Source: Parabacteroides sp. TM07-1AC
GTDB taxonomy: Bacteria; Bacteroidota; Bacteroidia; Bacteroidales; Tannerellaceae
Reading direction: 5' to 3'
Assembly: GCF_003480915.1 (NCBI RefSeq)
Contig: NZ_QUKD01000014.1
Coordinates: 62,001 to 126,000 of the forward strand
Length of the DNA stretch: 64,000 bases
How positions within the stretch are numbered: position 1 is the first letter of the stretch; every line of letters starts with the position of its first letter. This document shows, piece by piece, positions 42,323 through 50,577 of the stretch. The notes below the pieces were generated by a model. The model worked only from the letters and a program-made list of their open reading frames with translations. It did not search any database and was not told where the DNA came from. Position numbers and translations under genes: made by a program.

Positions 42323-44686
42323 ATGAAAAAGTACAGCAAATTTATCGTCTTATTGGCGACAGTCTGCATAGGGGGAATACAACTTTCCGCCGAGCAAATG
42401 GACCCGAAAAAAATTGTACTTACTACTAAAGCCAAAGAACAATTAGCCGGAAAACAAATATTGTATATAGAACGGGAGCAGTATGCTCCGGATCACCATA
42501 ATACCGCAACTCTTTTCCAGAAAGGAGAAATCAATGAAAATAAGTTTTTTCCCGGAGGAGCCATGCGTATTTTCGATGTGAATACAGGGAATACGACTAC
42601 GTTGATCGAACTGAAAGACGGAGTTGTTCGCGATCCGGAACTTTCTTTCGACGGGAAAAAGATTATTTTCTCCATGCGGAAAAACAAAGATGATTTCTAT
42701 CATATCTACGAAATAAATACGGATGGTAGTGGATTAAAGCAACTGACTTATGCAGAAGGTGTATCCGATATAGATCCTTTATATTTACCCGATGGTGGAA
42801 TTATATTCAGCTCCACTCGTCAGCCGAAATATTGTATGTGTAATCGCCATATTATGTGTAATTTATATCGGATGGAAGCAGATGGGGCAAATATTACACA
42901 GATTGGAGTCAGTACCTTGTTCGAAGGACATTCCTCCTTATTAAGTGATGGCAGAATCCTGTACGACCGCTGGGAATATGTAGACCGTAATTTCGGAGAT
43001 GCACAAGGTTTATGGACTGTTAATCCCGACGGCACCAAACATTCCATCTACTATGGGAATAACACCCAATCTCCCGGAGGGGTAATCGATGCCCGTCAGA
43101 TACCGGGAACAGATCAGGTAATTTGTATTTTGGGTTCTTGTCATGACCGTCCGTGGGGGGCTCTAGCTATCATAGATAGAAAAAAAGGGGTAGACGGAGT
43201 GGAACCAGTCGTACAAATTTGGCCGGAAGAAAGCCGGAAACTTGTTGGAAAAGGGGATTTGGATTCATTCAAATGGATTGAGTATCTATTCGAAGATCCT
43301 TATCCTTTAAATGAAAACTTCTTCCTAGCTTCCCGCACCATCTGGGCCAAACCCGGAGGCTGGATGCATGTCGATTCTAAGTCCGGCATTTATCTGGTCG
43401 GAAGGGACGGTACGCAGGAACTGATTGTTGAAGGAAACAGAAGCCTTTTTGACCCAATGATTATTGAACCGCGGCATAAGCCTCACGCAATTCCTTCTAA
43501 TCGCAATTATACGGACAACAAAGGAACGTTCTATGTACAGAACGTTTACCACGGGACTCATATGGCAGGAGTGGAACCGGGCACCGTCAAATATCTGCGT
43601 GTCATAGAATCTCCGGAGAAAAGAACATGGACAAAGAATGGATGGGGAGGGCAGGGAGAACAAGCTCCTGCAGTCAACTGGCATAGCTTTGAAAATAAGC
43701 GTATTTTGGGAGAAGTCCCCGTTGAAGAAGACGGTTCTGCTAACTTCGAAGTTCCGTCCGGCACATTTGTATTTTTCCAATTGCTGGATAAAGATAAAAA
43801 GATGATTCAGTCCATGAGGAGCGGCACAATGGTCATGCCGGGAGAAATAAACGGTTGTATCGGTTGCCATGAAGATCGTCTGAGTGTCCCCAGTGCAATG
43901 GGACCCAGACCATTGGCTCTTAAGAAAGCACCGGTAAAATTGAACGGATGGCAGGAAGAAGCTCCTAAAAAATTTTCGTTTATGGAAAAGGTTCAGCCTA
44001 TCCTGGACAAGAATTGCGTGCGTTGCCACGATTTTGATCCAAAGAACCGTGACAAACTCGTATTGGCAAAAGATAAAAATCCATTCTTTAATGCGGCCTA
44101 TGTCAACCTATATGTAAAAAAAGAGATTACCCTTATTGGTGGCGGACCGGCTCCGATACAAGACCCTTATTCCTGGGGGTCGCATGCCAGCAAACTGACT
44201 AAAGTAATCGACAGTAACCATCAGGGAGTCAAATTATCCCCCAAAGAAAAAGAGGCTCTTTACACCTGGATGGATTTGAACGGTGTCTATTATCCGGTAT
44301 ACGAATCTGCTTTCGACTCGACACTAGCCGGGCGAAGTCCTCTATATAACCAAGAAATCGAGGAATTGATAAAACTGACAGGTGTCAATATCTGGGATCT
44401 CAACAACCACGGACGGAAATTGACTGCACAGATATCTTTCGATCGTCCTGAAGTCAGCCCGTGTCTGGATAAGATTCGGAGCGATAAACAGAAATACACT
44501 CGTGCCGTCGAAATTATCCGTACCGGACAGAAACGGCTGAAAGCAACTCCGCGCGGAGATATTGAAAAGGATCTTGTGCCTTGTGAACGGCATAAAACAC
44601 AACTACGAAAATATGCAGAACGCTTGAAAGTCGAACAGCAAAACTGTTCGATCATAGGGCAGGACGGGAAGGTTTATGATCAGTAG
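42323..44686 (+). CDS. Exported beta-propeller protein with two heme c motifs, related to hydrazine synthase alpha-type proteins
   Basis: The 787-residue protein has a signal peptide (about 1-23). Residues about 40-420 hold TolB/PD40-like propeller blades ('RDPELSFDGKKIIFSMRK', 'DIDPLYLPDGGIIFSSTR', 'YRMEADGANITQIG'). A cysteine cluster C-M-C-x2-H-x2-C lies at 171-179. The middle domain resembles the hydrazine synthase alpha catalytic region, and two CxxCH heme c sites follow at 512-516 (CIGCH) and 565-569 (CVRCH). Residues about 700-787 are charged and helical. Related proteins occur in Planctomycetes and Bacteroidetes without hydrazine synthesis. A periplasmic redox enzyme acting on a sugar-derived compound is inference. 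Starts 25 bp after iclR. Confidence 0.75.
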   Translation: MKKYSKFIVLLATVCIGGIQLSAEQMDPKKIVLTTKAKEQLAGKQILYIEREQYAPDHHNTATLFQKGEINENKFFPGGAMRIFDVNTGNTTTLIELKDGVVRDPELSFDGKKIIFSMRKNKDDFYHIYEINTDGSGLKQLTYAEGVSDIDPLYLPDGGIIFSSTRQPKYCMCNRHIMCNLYRMEADGANITQIGVSTLFEGHSSLLSDGRILYDRWEYVDRNFGDAQGLWTVNPDGTKHSIYYGNNTQSPGGVIDARQIPGTDQVICILGSCHDRPWGALAIIDRKKGVDGVEPVVQIWPEESRKLVGKGDLDSFKWIEYLFEDPYPLNENFFLASRTIWAKPGGWMHVDSKSGIYLVGRDGTQELIVEGNRSLFDPMIIEPRHKPHAIPSNRNYTDNKGTFYVQNVYHGTHMAGVEPGTVKYLRVIESPEKRTWTKNGWGGQGEQAPAVNWHSFENKRILGEVPVEEDGSANFEVPSGTFVFFQLLDKDKKMIQSMRSGTMVMPGEINGCIGCHEDRLSVPSAMGPRPLALKKAPVKLNGWQEEAPKKFSFMEKVQPILDKNCVRCHDFDPKNRDKLVLAKDKNPFFNAAYVNLYVKKEITLIGGGPAPIQDPYSWGSHASKLTKVIDSNHQGVKLSPKEKEALYTWMDLNGVYYPVYESAFDSTLAGRSPLYNQEIEELIKLTGVNIWDLNNHGRKLTAQISFDRPEVSPCLDKIRSDKQKYTRAVEIIRTGQKRLKATPRGDIEKDLVPCERHKTQLRKYAERLKVEQQNCSIIGQDGKVYDQ

Positions 44687-44757
44687 AAAAACGGTCAATT
44701 TTAGCTTTTTCATTTGAGATAGTATAATATTCATTCCTCATAAATTAACATATATCA

Positions 44758-45528
44758 ATGAAAACACTTGATTTATTTAGCCTGAAAGGGAAAAAAGGCT
44801 TTATCACCGGAGCTGCACGAGGTATTGGTAAATGCCTTGCCGAAGCGTTTACGGAAATGGGAGCTTCGATTGCCATTGTCGATATCGATATTAAGGAAGC
44901 AGAAAAGACAGCCGGAGAACTGGCCGCTCGCTATTCCGCACACACAATTGCTATTCGTTGCGATGTAACGGATGCAGAAGATGTCGGACGGATGATGGAG
45001 GCATTTATAAAAGAATATGACACCATCGATTTTGCCATCAATAATGCCGGTATAGCAAACACTTATCCTGCTGAAAATATTTCTTCCAAAGATTTCAAGA
45101 AAGTGGTCGACATCAATCTGAACGGAGTTTTCTTGACAGCACAGGCTGCAGCCCGTCAAATGATCAAAGAAGGAAAAGCCGGAAGTATCGTAAACACGGC
45201 ATCCATGTCTGCTCATATTATCAATACTCCACAAACGATAGCTAACTACTGTGCCTCTAAAGGTGGTGTTCTCCTGCTGACCAAGGCTCTGGCTGTAGAA
45301 TGGGCTAAATATAATATACGTGTCAATTGTGTCAGTCCGGGATATATGGCGACTGAACTGGTTGCCGAAATGAAGAATATGCACGAAGAATGGATATCGA
45401 AAATACCCGCCGGACGCCTTGGTGTTCCTGAAGATCTGGTCGGGGCTTACGTATACCTGTTGAGCGATGCCGCACGCTACACGACAGGAACAGATTTAAT
45501 TGTTGACGGCGGTTATATCAGCTTATAA
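44758..45528 (+). CDS. SDR-family NAD(P)-dependent oxidoreductase
   Basis: The 256-residue classical short-chain dehydrogenase has the nucleotide motif 'FITGAARGIGKCLAEAF' (about 15-31), Asp42 in 'IAIVDIDI', which favours NAD over NADP, 'INNAGIANTYP' (about 94-104), a catalytic Ser in 'NTASMSAHI' and the Tyr/Lys pair in 'ANYCASKGG' (about 163-171). The end 'TGTDLIVDGGYISL' is typical. Relatives include gluconate 5-dehydrogenase and other polyol or sugar dehydrogenases. In context it probably oxidises or reduces a sugar intermediate. 71 bp separate it from the di-heme protein gene and 10 bp from the aldolase gene. Confidence 0.92.
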   Translation: MKTLDLFSLKGKKGFITGAARGIGKCLAEAFTEMGASIAIVDIDIKEAEKTAGELAARYSAHTIAIRCDVTDAEDVGRMMEAFIKEYDTIDFAINNAGIANTYPAENISSKDFKKVVDINLNGVFLTAQAAARQMIKEGKAGSIVNTASMSAHIINTPQTIANYCASKGGVLLLTKALAVEWAKYNIRVNCVSPGYMATELVAEMKNMHEEWISKIPAGRLGVPEDLVGAYVYLLSDAARYTTGTDLIVDGGYISL

Positions 45529-45538
45529 TATTATAAAT

Positions 45539-46240
45539 ATGAACACTAGCACTACAACTATATCTTCCCGAGAAATTGCACGCCTGATTGATATCAGCGC
45601 TGTTCGTGCAGATTCCACCCGCCAGGATGTGGAAGACATTATCGAAGCCGCTATAAAGCATAATTTTATCTGTGTCTTCCCCATGCCAGGCCTGCTTCCT
45701 CTTGTTTTTGAAAAATTAAAAAAACATCCGCATATCGGTATTGGTGGAGTTGTAGGCTTCCCTTCCGGTGCGGAGACAACAACCTGTAAACTCTTTCAGG
45801 CGCAGGAACTGAAAAAAGCCGGTTGTAACGAAATCGATATGGTTCTGAACATAGGCAAGCTAAAATCTGGTATGCTGACTGAAGTGGAAGATGAAATTAG
45901 GCAAATTAAAGCAGCAGTATCTCCCTTTCCCCTAAAAGTAATCATGGAAGTAGCCCTTCTCACAGACGAAGAGATAAAAATAGCCTCTACTCTTATCTTG
46001 AGGGCAGGAGCCGATTATATCAAAACCGGAACAGGTTGGGCGGGGGCAACTACGCTTCGTCATGTCGCTCTCATCAAAGAGATGGTTGGAGATGCCATCC
46101 AACTGAAAGTCGCAGGTGGAGTCCGTACGCTCGACACGCTTTTGGAAATGCATCGGATGGGGGTCAGCCGTTTTGGTATCGGTTACAAATCGGCTCTCCA
46201 TATCATGGATGAATGTATAAATAGGGAAGCCCATGAGTGA
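45539..46240 (+). CDS. DeoC-type class I aldolase with a changed phosphate-binding loop
   Basis: The 233-residue TIM barrel is a deoxyribose-phosphate aldolase homologue. The catalytic set is intact: D100 in 'NEIDMVLNIG', Schiff-base K162 in 'ADYIKTGTGW' and K190 in 'LKVAGGVRT'. The C-terminal loop that in E. coli DeoC reads RFGASS, with two serines binding the phosphate, reads 'RFGIGYKSA' here (G214, Y215). This, the missing deo-operon context and the FGGY kinase next door suggest a substrate other than 2-deoxyribose 5-phosphate. The open frame begins at 45500, but ATG 45539 is the natural start. It overlaps the kinase gene by 8 bp. Confidence 0.85.
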   Translation: MNTSTTTISSREIARLIDISAVRADSTRQDVEDIIEAAIKHNFICVFPMPGLLPLVFEKLKKHPHIGIGGVVGFPSGAETTTCKLFQAQELKKAGCNEIDMVLNIGKLKSGMLTEVEDEIRQIKAAVSPFPLKVIMEVALLTDEEIKIASTLILRAGADYIKTGTGWAGATTLRHVALIKEMVGDAIQLKVAGGVRTLDTLLEMHRMGVSRFGIGYKSALHIMDECINREAHE

Positions 46241-47759
46241 GAAAGTTATATCTTATGATTTGGGAACTGGAGGAATAAAAGCTTCCTTGTTCAATCGGAA
46301 TGGAGAAATATTGCATTCTGTTTTTATACCTTATCCGACCATTTATCCACAATCCGGTTGGCAGGAGCAGGCACCTGACGACTGGTGGCAGAGCATCATC
46401 CACTCTACACGGCTTTTATTGGAAAAGACACAATGTAATAAAAATGATATTGTAGCTTTGGCTATTTCCGGACACAGCCTTGGCGTTGTCCCGATAGGAA
46501 AAGGTGGCAATTTGCTGCTGGCTTCTACTCCTATCTGGTCTGACCGTCGGGCTACGGAAGAAGCGGAGGTGTTCTTTGCCCAAACTGATTACAAAAGATG
46601 GTATGAGATAACCGGTAACGGTTTTCCGCCGGAATGCTATTCTATCTTCAAAATGATGTGGTATAAAAAACATTTTCCGAAACAATATGCAGACACGGAT
46701 AAAATAGTCGGCACCAAAGATTATTGTAATTATCGCTTCACCGGTAGGCTTTGTACGGACTATTCGTATGCATCCGGAAGTGGAGTCTTCGACCTGGAAG
46801 CATGGGACTATAAGTCGGAATATATACAGATGTCAGGTATCCGTCCAGACATCTTCCCGGAAATACTGGCTTCTGATGCAGTGGTTGGTACGATTACTCC
46901 GGAAGCCTCTCTTGAAACTGGCTTACCCACCCATGTCAAGGTTATATGTGGTGGAGTGGATAATTCTTGTATGGCCCTGGGGAGCAAAGGCATCAAGCCA
47001 TCCCGGATTTACACCTCGCTCGGTTCGTCTGCTTGGATTGCCTTGGTTTCTGAAAGACCTGTGTTGGATTTTTGGAAAAAACCGTATGTTTTTGCTCATG
47101 TTGTCAAAGGAATGTATACCTCTGCAACTTGCATATTTTCAGCAGGTAGCAGTCTGCAATGGGTACGTAACATCGTTTGTCCTGATTTATTGGCAATTGA
47201 AGAACAAGGGGGAGATAATGCATATATCGGCATGAATAAACTGGCAGAAACATCGGCTCCGGGAGCAAATGGTCTACTGTTCAACCCTAGTTTGGCTGGT
47301 GGCTCGAGCATTGAACCCAGTCCGGATATGACGGGGGCCTTCATGGGGTTAAGGTTAGGAAACACACGTGCAGACCTTATTCGTGCAACGATGGAGGGCA
47401 TTGCTTTGAATCTGCGTATTGCTTTGGATTTATTCCGCAACTATCATACAGAATTTACAGAGATGTTATTTGTCGGAGGCGGTACTAAAAGTAATTTCTG
47501 GATGCAGCTTTTTGCCGATATCTACGAGTTGGAAGTTGAGAAAACAAATATCGGGCAAGAAGCCGCTTCTCTTGGTGCGGCTGCTTTGGCCCTAAAAGGT
47601 GTCGGTTTTTGGAGAAGTTATGACAGGATTGACAACCTTCATCAGACACAGGAGCGATTTCTTCCTAATCCGGAGCATCAGGCAATTTACCGACGAGCAC
47701 TTTTCAAGTTTAAGATGCTTGCCGACCATATAGCTTCTCTCAACGGTGTGAACGAATAA
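46233..47759 (+). CDS. FGGY-family carbohydrate kinase (xylulokinase-like)
   Basis: The 508-residue kinase has both halves of the FGGY fold. The first ATPase-like domain has 'VISYDLGTGGIKASLFN' (about 5-21) and ends with the catalytic Asp in 'ICGGVDNSCMALG' (about 242). The second has 'GANGLLFNPSLAGGSSIEP' and 'MLFVGGGTKSNFWMQLFADIYELEV' with 'QEAASLGAAALA'. It most resembles xylulokinases, but FGGY kinases also phosphorylate ribulose, glycerol, fuculose, erythritol or apulose, and the binding pocket cannot be read by eye. Translational coupling with the aldolase suggests that the kinase product feeds it or shares the pathway. Confidence 0.9.
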   Translation: MSEKVISYDLGTGGIKASLFNRNGEILHSVFIPYPTIYPQSGWQEQAPDDWWQSIIHSTRLLLEKTQCNKNDIVALAISGHSLGVVPIGKGGNLLLASTPIWSDRRATEEAEVFFAQTDYKRWYEITGNGFPPECYSIFKMMWYKKHFPKQYADTDKIVGTKDYCNYRFTGRLCTDYSYASGSGVFDLEAWDYKSEYIQMSGIRPDIFPEILASDAVVGTITPEASLETGLPTHVKVICGGVDNSCMALGSKGIKPSRIYTSLGSSAWIALVSERPVLDFWKKPYVFAHVVKGMYTSATCIFSAGSSLQWVRNIVCPDLLAIEEQGGDNAYIGMNKLAETSAPGANGLLFNPSLAGGSSIEPSPDMTGAFMGLRLGNTRADLIRATMEGIALNLRIALDLFRNYHTEFTEMLFVGGGTKSNFWMQLFADIYELEVEKTNIGQEAASLGAAALALKGVGFWRSYDRIDNLHQTQERFLPNPEHQAIYRRALFKFKMLADHIASLNGVNE

Positions 47760-47770
47760 ATAGATAAACA

Positions 47771-48472
47771 ATGAATGTAAAACAATTTTCAGTATCCCTC
47801 CTGATTTCTATCTTATTAATAGGTGGATTCGCCGGATGCGAAACGAACAAAAGTAAAGAGAATATGGAACAGACTAAAGAAAAGGTATTTACTAAGAAGT
47901 ATACTAATGAGGATTTTTATGTAGATGGAAAGTTTAATGGTGAAGTAGCTTTGAAAGCTTTTCTCGAAATGTTTGAGTTTTATGGAGTTCCTTTTACCGA
48001 TTTCATGAAAGAGAACATGTGGATATCTGATTTTGGCTTGGGAGATTTTGAACATGTGGGCATGGCGGGCGTCTTTTGGGTAAACGATCCAGTCAACCGC
48101 CATTTCGGACATGAAATATATCTGTTGCCCGGACAAATGATTCCTGAACATCGTCACGTGGAGACTGCTGAATATCCGGCAAAATTCGAATCGTGGATGG
48201 TACGCAACGGATCGGCTTATAACTTTGGAATAGGTGATCCGACTCCCAACCCTCCTGCATTACCCGAAAGTCAGAAGGAGGCTATTACTGTCTCCAATTT
48301 TGTTTATATGAAAGTCGGTGATATTCTCCCGCTGAAAGAACTTCTCTCCCCTCATTTTCTGCGTGCAGGTGATAATGGTGCTATTATCTCTGAATTTGGA
48401 ACGTATCAGGATGGAAACGGACTGAAGTTTACTAATCAGAAAGCTGTATTTACGGATGTGCTTCGTCCTTAA
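47771..48472 (+). CDS. Exported cupin lipoprotein with D-lyxose-isomerase-like metal site
   Basis: The 233-residue protein has a signal peptide and lipobox 'GFAGC' with Cys23. Its beta-rich body carries H127-R-H129, E140 and H195. The spacings (2, 11 and 55) are those I recall for the metal ligands of D-lyxose isomerase of E. coli O157 (His69, His71, Glu82, His137), and local sequence such as 'HEIYLLPGQMIPEHRHVE' fits that cupin family. D-lyxose isomerases are normally cytoplasmic, so an exported version is odd. It lies 11 bp after the FGGY kinase; lyxose to xylulose followed by xylulose phosphorylation would make sense, but the compartments differ. Confidence 0.65.
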   Translation: MNVKQFSVSLLISILLIGGFAGCETNKSKENMEQTKEKVFTKKYTNEDFYVDGKFNGEVALKAFLEMFEFYGVPFTDFMKENMWISDFGLGDFEHVGMAGVFWVNDPVNRHFGHEIYLLPGQMIPEHRHVETAEYPAKFESWMVRNGSAYNFGIGDPTPNPPALPESQKEAITVSNFVYMKVGDILPLKELLSPHFLRAGDNGAIISEFGTYQDGNGLKFTNQKAVFTDVLRP

Positions 48473-48515
48473 ACCAAAGGGAAATCGTTGTGGATAAAGT
48501 TTTTTTCTGCAACTC

Positions 48516-48546
48516 TTTGTTTATTAAAAAAAAGCCTCTATCTTTG
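48516..48546 (+). promoter_or_regulatory. Promoter of rpmH
   Basis: TTTG at 48516-48519 and TATCTTTG at 48539-48546 are 19 bp apart. Both boxes are perfect, the best promoter seen in the window, as expected for a ribosomal protein gene. Confidence 0.85.
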
Positions 48547-48593
48547 CAGCCCGAATTGGTATATAAGATAATAATAAATAAATATATAGAAAG

Positions 48594-48746
48594 ATGAAAA
48601 GAACATTCCAACCTTCCAACAGAAAAAGAAAGAACAAGCACGGTTTCCGTTCAAGAATGGCTACTGCTAATGGCCGCAGAGTATTGGCATCTCGTCGTGC
48701 TAAAGGAAGAGCTAAATTAACTGTATCTGACGAATATAACGGATAA
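48594..48746 (+). CDS. rpmH: 50S ribosomal protein L34
   Basis: A 50-codon gene. The translation begins [19 protein letters not shown] and continues with '[21 protein letters not shown]', the unmistakable L34 sequence. The short C-terminal extension 'TVSDEYNG' is common in Bacteroidetes. L34 is a basic protein of the large ribosomal subunit. The gene is not next to dnaA or rnpA here. It has a perfect promoter 47 bp upstream and a terminator just after it, so it is transcribed alone. Confidence 0.98.
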   Translation: MKRTFQPSNRKRKNKHGFRSRMATANGRRVLASRRAKGRAKLTVSDEYNG

Positions 48747-48771
48747 TCCCCGTTAGAAGAAATTAGTATAA

Positions 48772-48815
48772 GAAAGTAGAGGTTTTTGCTAAAAAGCCTT
48801 TACTTTCTTTGTTTT
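48772..48815 (+). terminator. Intrinsic terminator after rpmH
   Basis: GAAAGTAGAGG (48772-48782) and CCTTTACTTTC (48797-48807) form an 11-bp stem with one wobble pair. TTTGTTTT follows. Confidence 0.8.
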
Positions 48816-48863
48816 AACGGCTTTGTTTTCTATTTTTGATCCCGCCTACAAAAACAAACAGAA

Positions 48864-49499
48864 ATGAATAACTTTTTTGTTAAACTGATAAAGAATCCGT
48901 ACGTCTTGAATCTGCTGCTGGCAGTGGTCGTGACTTGTGGCTTGATTTATGGAACCCTGAAGTGGCTCGATAAATACACACGGCATAACGAAGCGGTGGT
49001 CGTACCGGATGTAAAGGGTCTCAAGATGGAAGAAGCTGCTGAGTTTTTTAAAAATAACAACTTACGTTATAATGTGATTGACTCGGTTTTTTCGAAAGAG
49101 GTAGAGCCGGGCGCAATCGTTGAGCTGGTGCCCGCGGCAGGCTCGAAGGTGAAGGAAGGACGTATTGTTTTTATTACAGTGAATGCGTTGACCTCACAGA
49201 TGGCAACGATTCCGGAAGTAGAGGATTTGTCGTTCCGCCAGGCGTATGCACTGTTGCGTGCCCGCGGATTTGAGAGCGTGGAGATCGAATATGTGGCTGG
49301 TGATTTTAAGGACCTGGCCGTTTCGGTCGAATTACGTGGTAAGACGCTGGAGAAAGGCGAACATGTCCCACTGACAGCCCCTTTGGTGTTGAAGGTGAGC
49401 AGTGGCGATCCTAATTTCTCTGCCGATTCGCTGTCGTTGGACTCTTTGTCAGTCATGCCTGTTGAATCGTTGGATAGTGAAGAAGAAAACTGGTTTTAA
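48864..49499 (+). CDS. PASTA domain membrane protein
   Basis: The 211-residue protein has an N-terminal transmembrane helix (about 12-32, 'YVLNLLLAVVVTCGLIYGTL') and then extracytoplasmic PASTA domains: about 45-110 ('VVVPDVKGLKMEEAAEFFKNNNLRYNVIDSVFSKEVEPGAIVELVPAAGSKVKEG') and about 115-185 ('ATIPEVEDLSFRQAYALLRARGFESVEIEYVAG'). PASTA domains bind peptidoglycan fragments or act as spacers. The Ser/Asp-rich tail is low complexity. It lies 2 bp before the pseudouridine synthase gene, a conserved Bacteroidales arrangement that includes Ddl. Confidence 0.9.
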   Translation: MNNFFVKLIKNPYVLNLLLAVVVTCGLIYGTLKWLDKYTRHNEAVVVPDVKGLKMEEAAEFFKNNNLRYNVIDSVFSKEVEPGAIVELVPAAGSKVKEGRIVFITVNALTSQMATIPEVEDLSFRQAYALLRARGFESVEIEYVAGDFKDLAVSVELRGKTLEKGEHVPLTAPLVLKVSSGDPNFSADSLSLDSLSVMPVESLDSEEENWF

Positions 49500-49501
49500 C
49501 T

Positions 49502-50575
49502 ATGGATGAATTTTTCGACGAAATGGATGATGAACAGGCAGGTGGCCTGTTAGAACAGAATGAGGATGGTACTCCCCGGCTGTATGAACATTTCCGCTTC
49601 GTTGCCGATCGCGGACAGTCGTTGTTGCGGGTAGACAAATTCCTGGTCGACCGAATGTTCGGAGCCACGCGAAACCGGATACAGTTGGCTGCAGATGCCG
49701 GTTGTATTATGGCGAACGGAAAGCCTGTAAAGAGTAACTACCGGGTGAAACCGGAGGATGTGGTGACGATCATGATGTCGCGCCCCCGTCGCGATCTGAC
49801 TGTTATTCCTGAAAATATTCCAATCAAGATTATTTACGAAGATGACGATTTGCTGGTGGTAGATAAACCGGCAGGTTTGGTCGTGCATCCGGGTCACGGT
49901 AACTATACCGGAACACTGGTGAATGCACTGGCCTGGTATCTGAAAGATGATCCTACCTACGATCCGAATGATCCGGCTCTGGGCCTGGTTCACCGTATCG
50001 ACAAAGATACTTCCGGCCTGCTGGTCGTGGCTAAGAAGCCGGAAGCCAAAGCGCATCTGAGCCTTCAGTTCTTTAATAAGACAACTAAGCGTGAGTATCG
50101 TGCTTTGGTTTGGGGAATCGTGAAGGAAGACGAAGGCCGTATCGAAGGCAATATCGGACGTGATCCGCGCGACCGGATGCAGATGACGGTCTTTCCCGAA
50201 GGCGACCAGGGAAAAACGGCTGTTACCCATTACTCCGTGCTGGAGCGTCTGGGATATGTCACCCTCGTGAAATGCCGGTTGGAAACCGGACGTACACATC
50301 AGATACGCGTACATATGAAATACATCGGTCATACACTTTTCAATGATGAACGGTATGGAGGTGACGACATACTGAAGGGTACGACCTTTACAAGATATAA
50401 ACAGTTTGTACAAAACTGCTTTGCCATTTGTCCCCGTCAGGCACTGCATGCCAAGACGCTGGGCTTTGTCCATCCAACGACCGGCGAGGAAATGTTTTTT
50501 GATTCCGAAATACCAGCCGACATGACACAGCTGATCGACAAATGGCGGGTATATGCAACAACTAAAGAGATATAA
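49502..50575 (+). CDS. rluD: RluA/RluD-family 23S rRNA pseudouridine synthase
   Basis: The 357-residue enzyme isomerises uridines of 23S rRNA; RluD acts on helix 69. It has an acidic N-terminal extension (about 1-30), an S4 RNA-binding domain (about 38-100, 'LLRVDKFLVDRMFGATRNRIQLAADAGCIMANGKPVKSNYRVKPEDVV') and the catalytic domain (about 110-340) with the active-site Asp in 'LVHRIDKDTSGLLVVAK' and 'CRLETGRTHQIRVHMKYIGH'. RluC or another RluA-type member is possible, but the S4 domain and genome context favour RluD. Only 2 bp separate it from the PASTA gene and from ddl. Confidence 0.9.
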   Translation: MDEFFDEMDDEQAGGLLEQNEDGTPRLYEHFRFVADRGQSLLRVDKFLVDRMFGATRNRIQLAADAGCIMANGKPVKSNYRVKPEDVVTIMMSRPRRDLTVIPENIPIKIIYEDDDLLVVDKPAGLVVHPGHGNYTGTLVNALAWYLKDDPTYDPNDPALGLVHRIDKDTSGLLVVAKKPEAKAHLSLQFFNKTTKREYRALVWGIVKEDEGRIEGNIGRDPRDRMQMTVFPEGDQGKTAVTHYSVLERLGYVTLVKCRLETGRTHQIRVHMKYIGHTLFNDERYGGDDILKGTTFTRYKQFVQNCFAICPRQALHAKTLGFVHPTTGEEMFFDSEIPADMTQLIDKWRVYATTKEI

Positions 50576-50577
50576 AG

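Noticed and set aside
49550..50473. A 307-codon open frame on the minus strand
   Set aside because: It lies wholly inside the RluD-like gene in antisense, has no recognisable domains and is rich in His/Ile/Arg as expected for a shadow frame.
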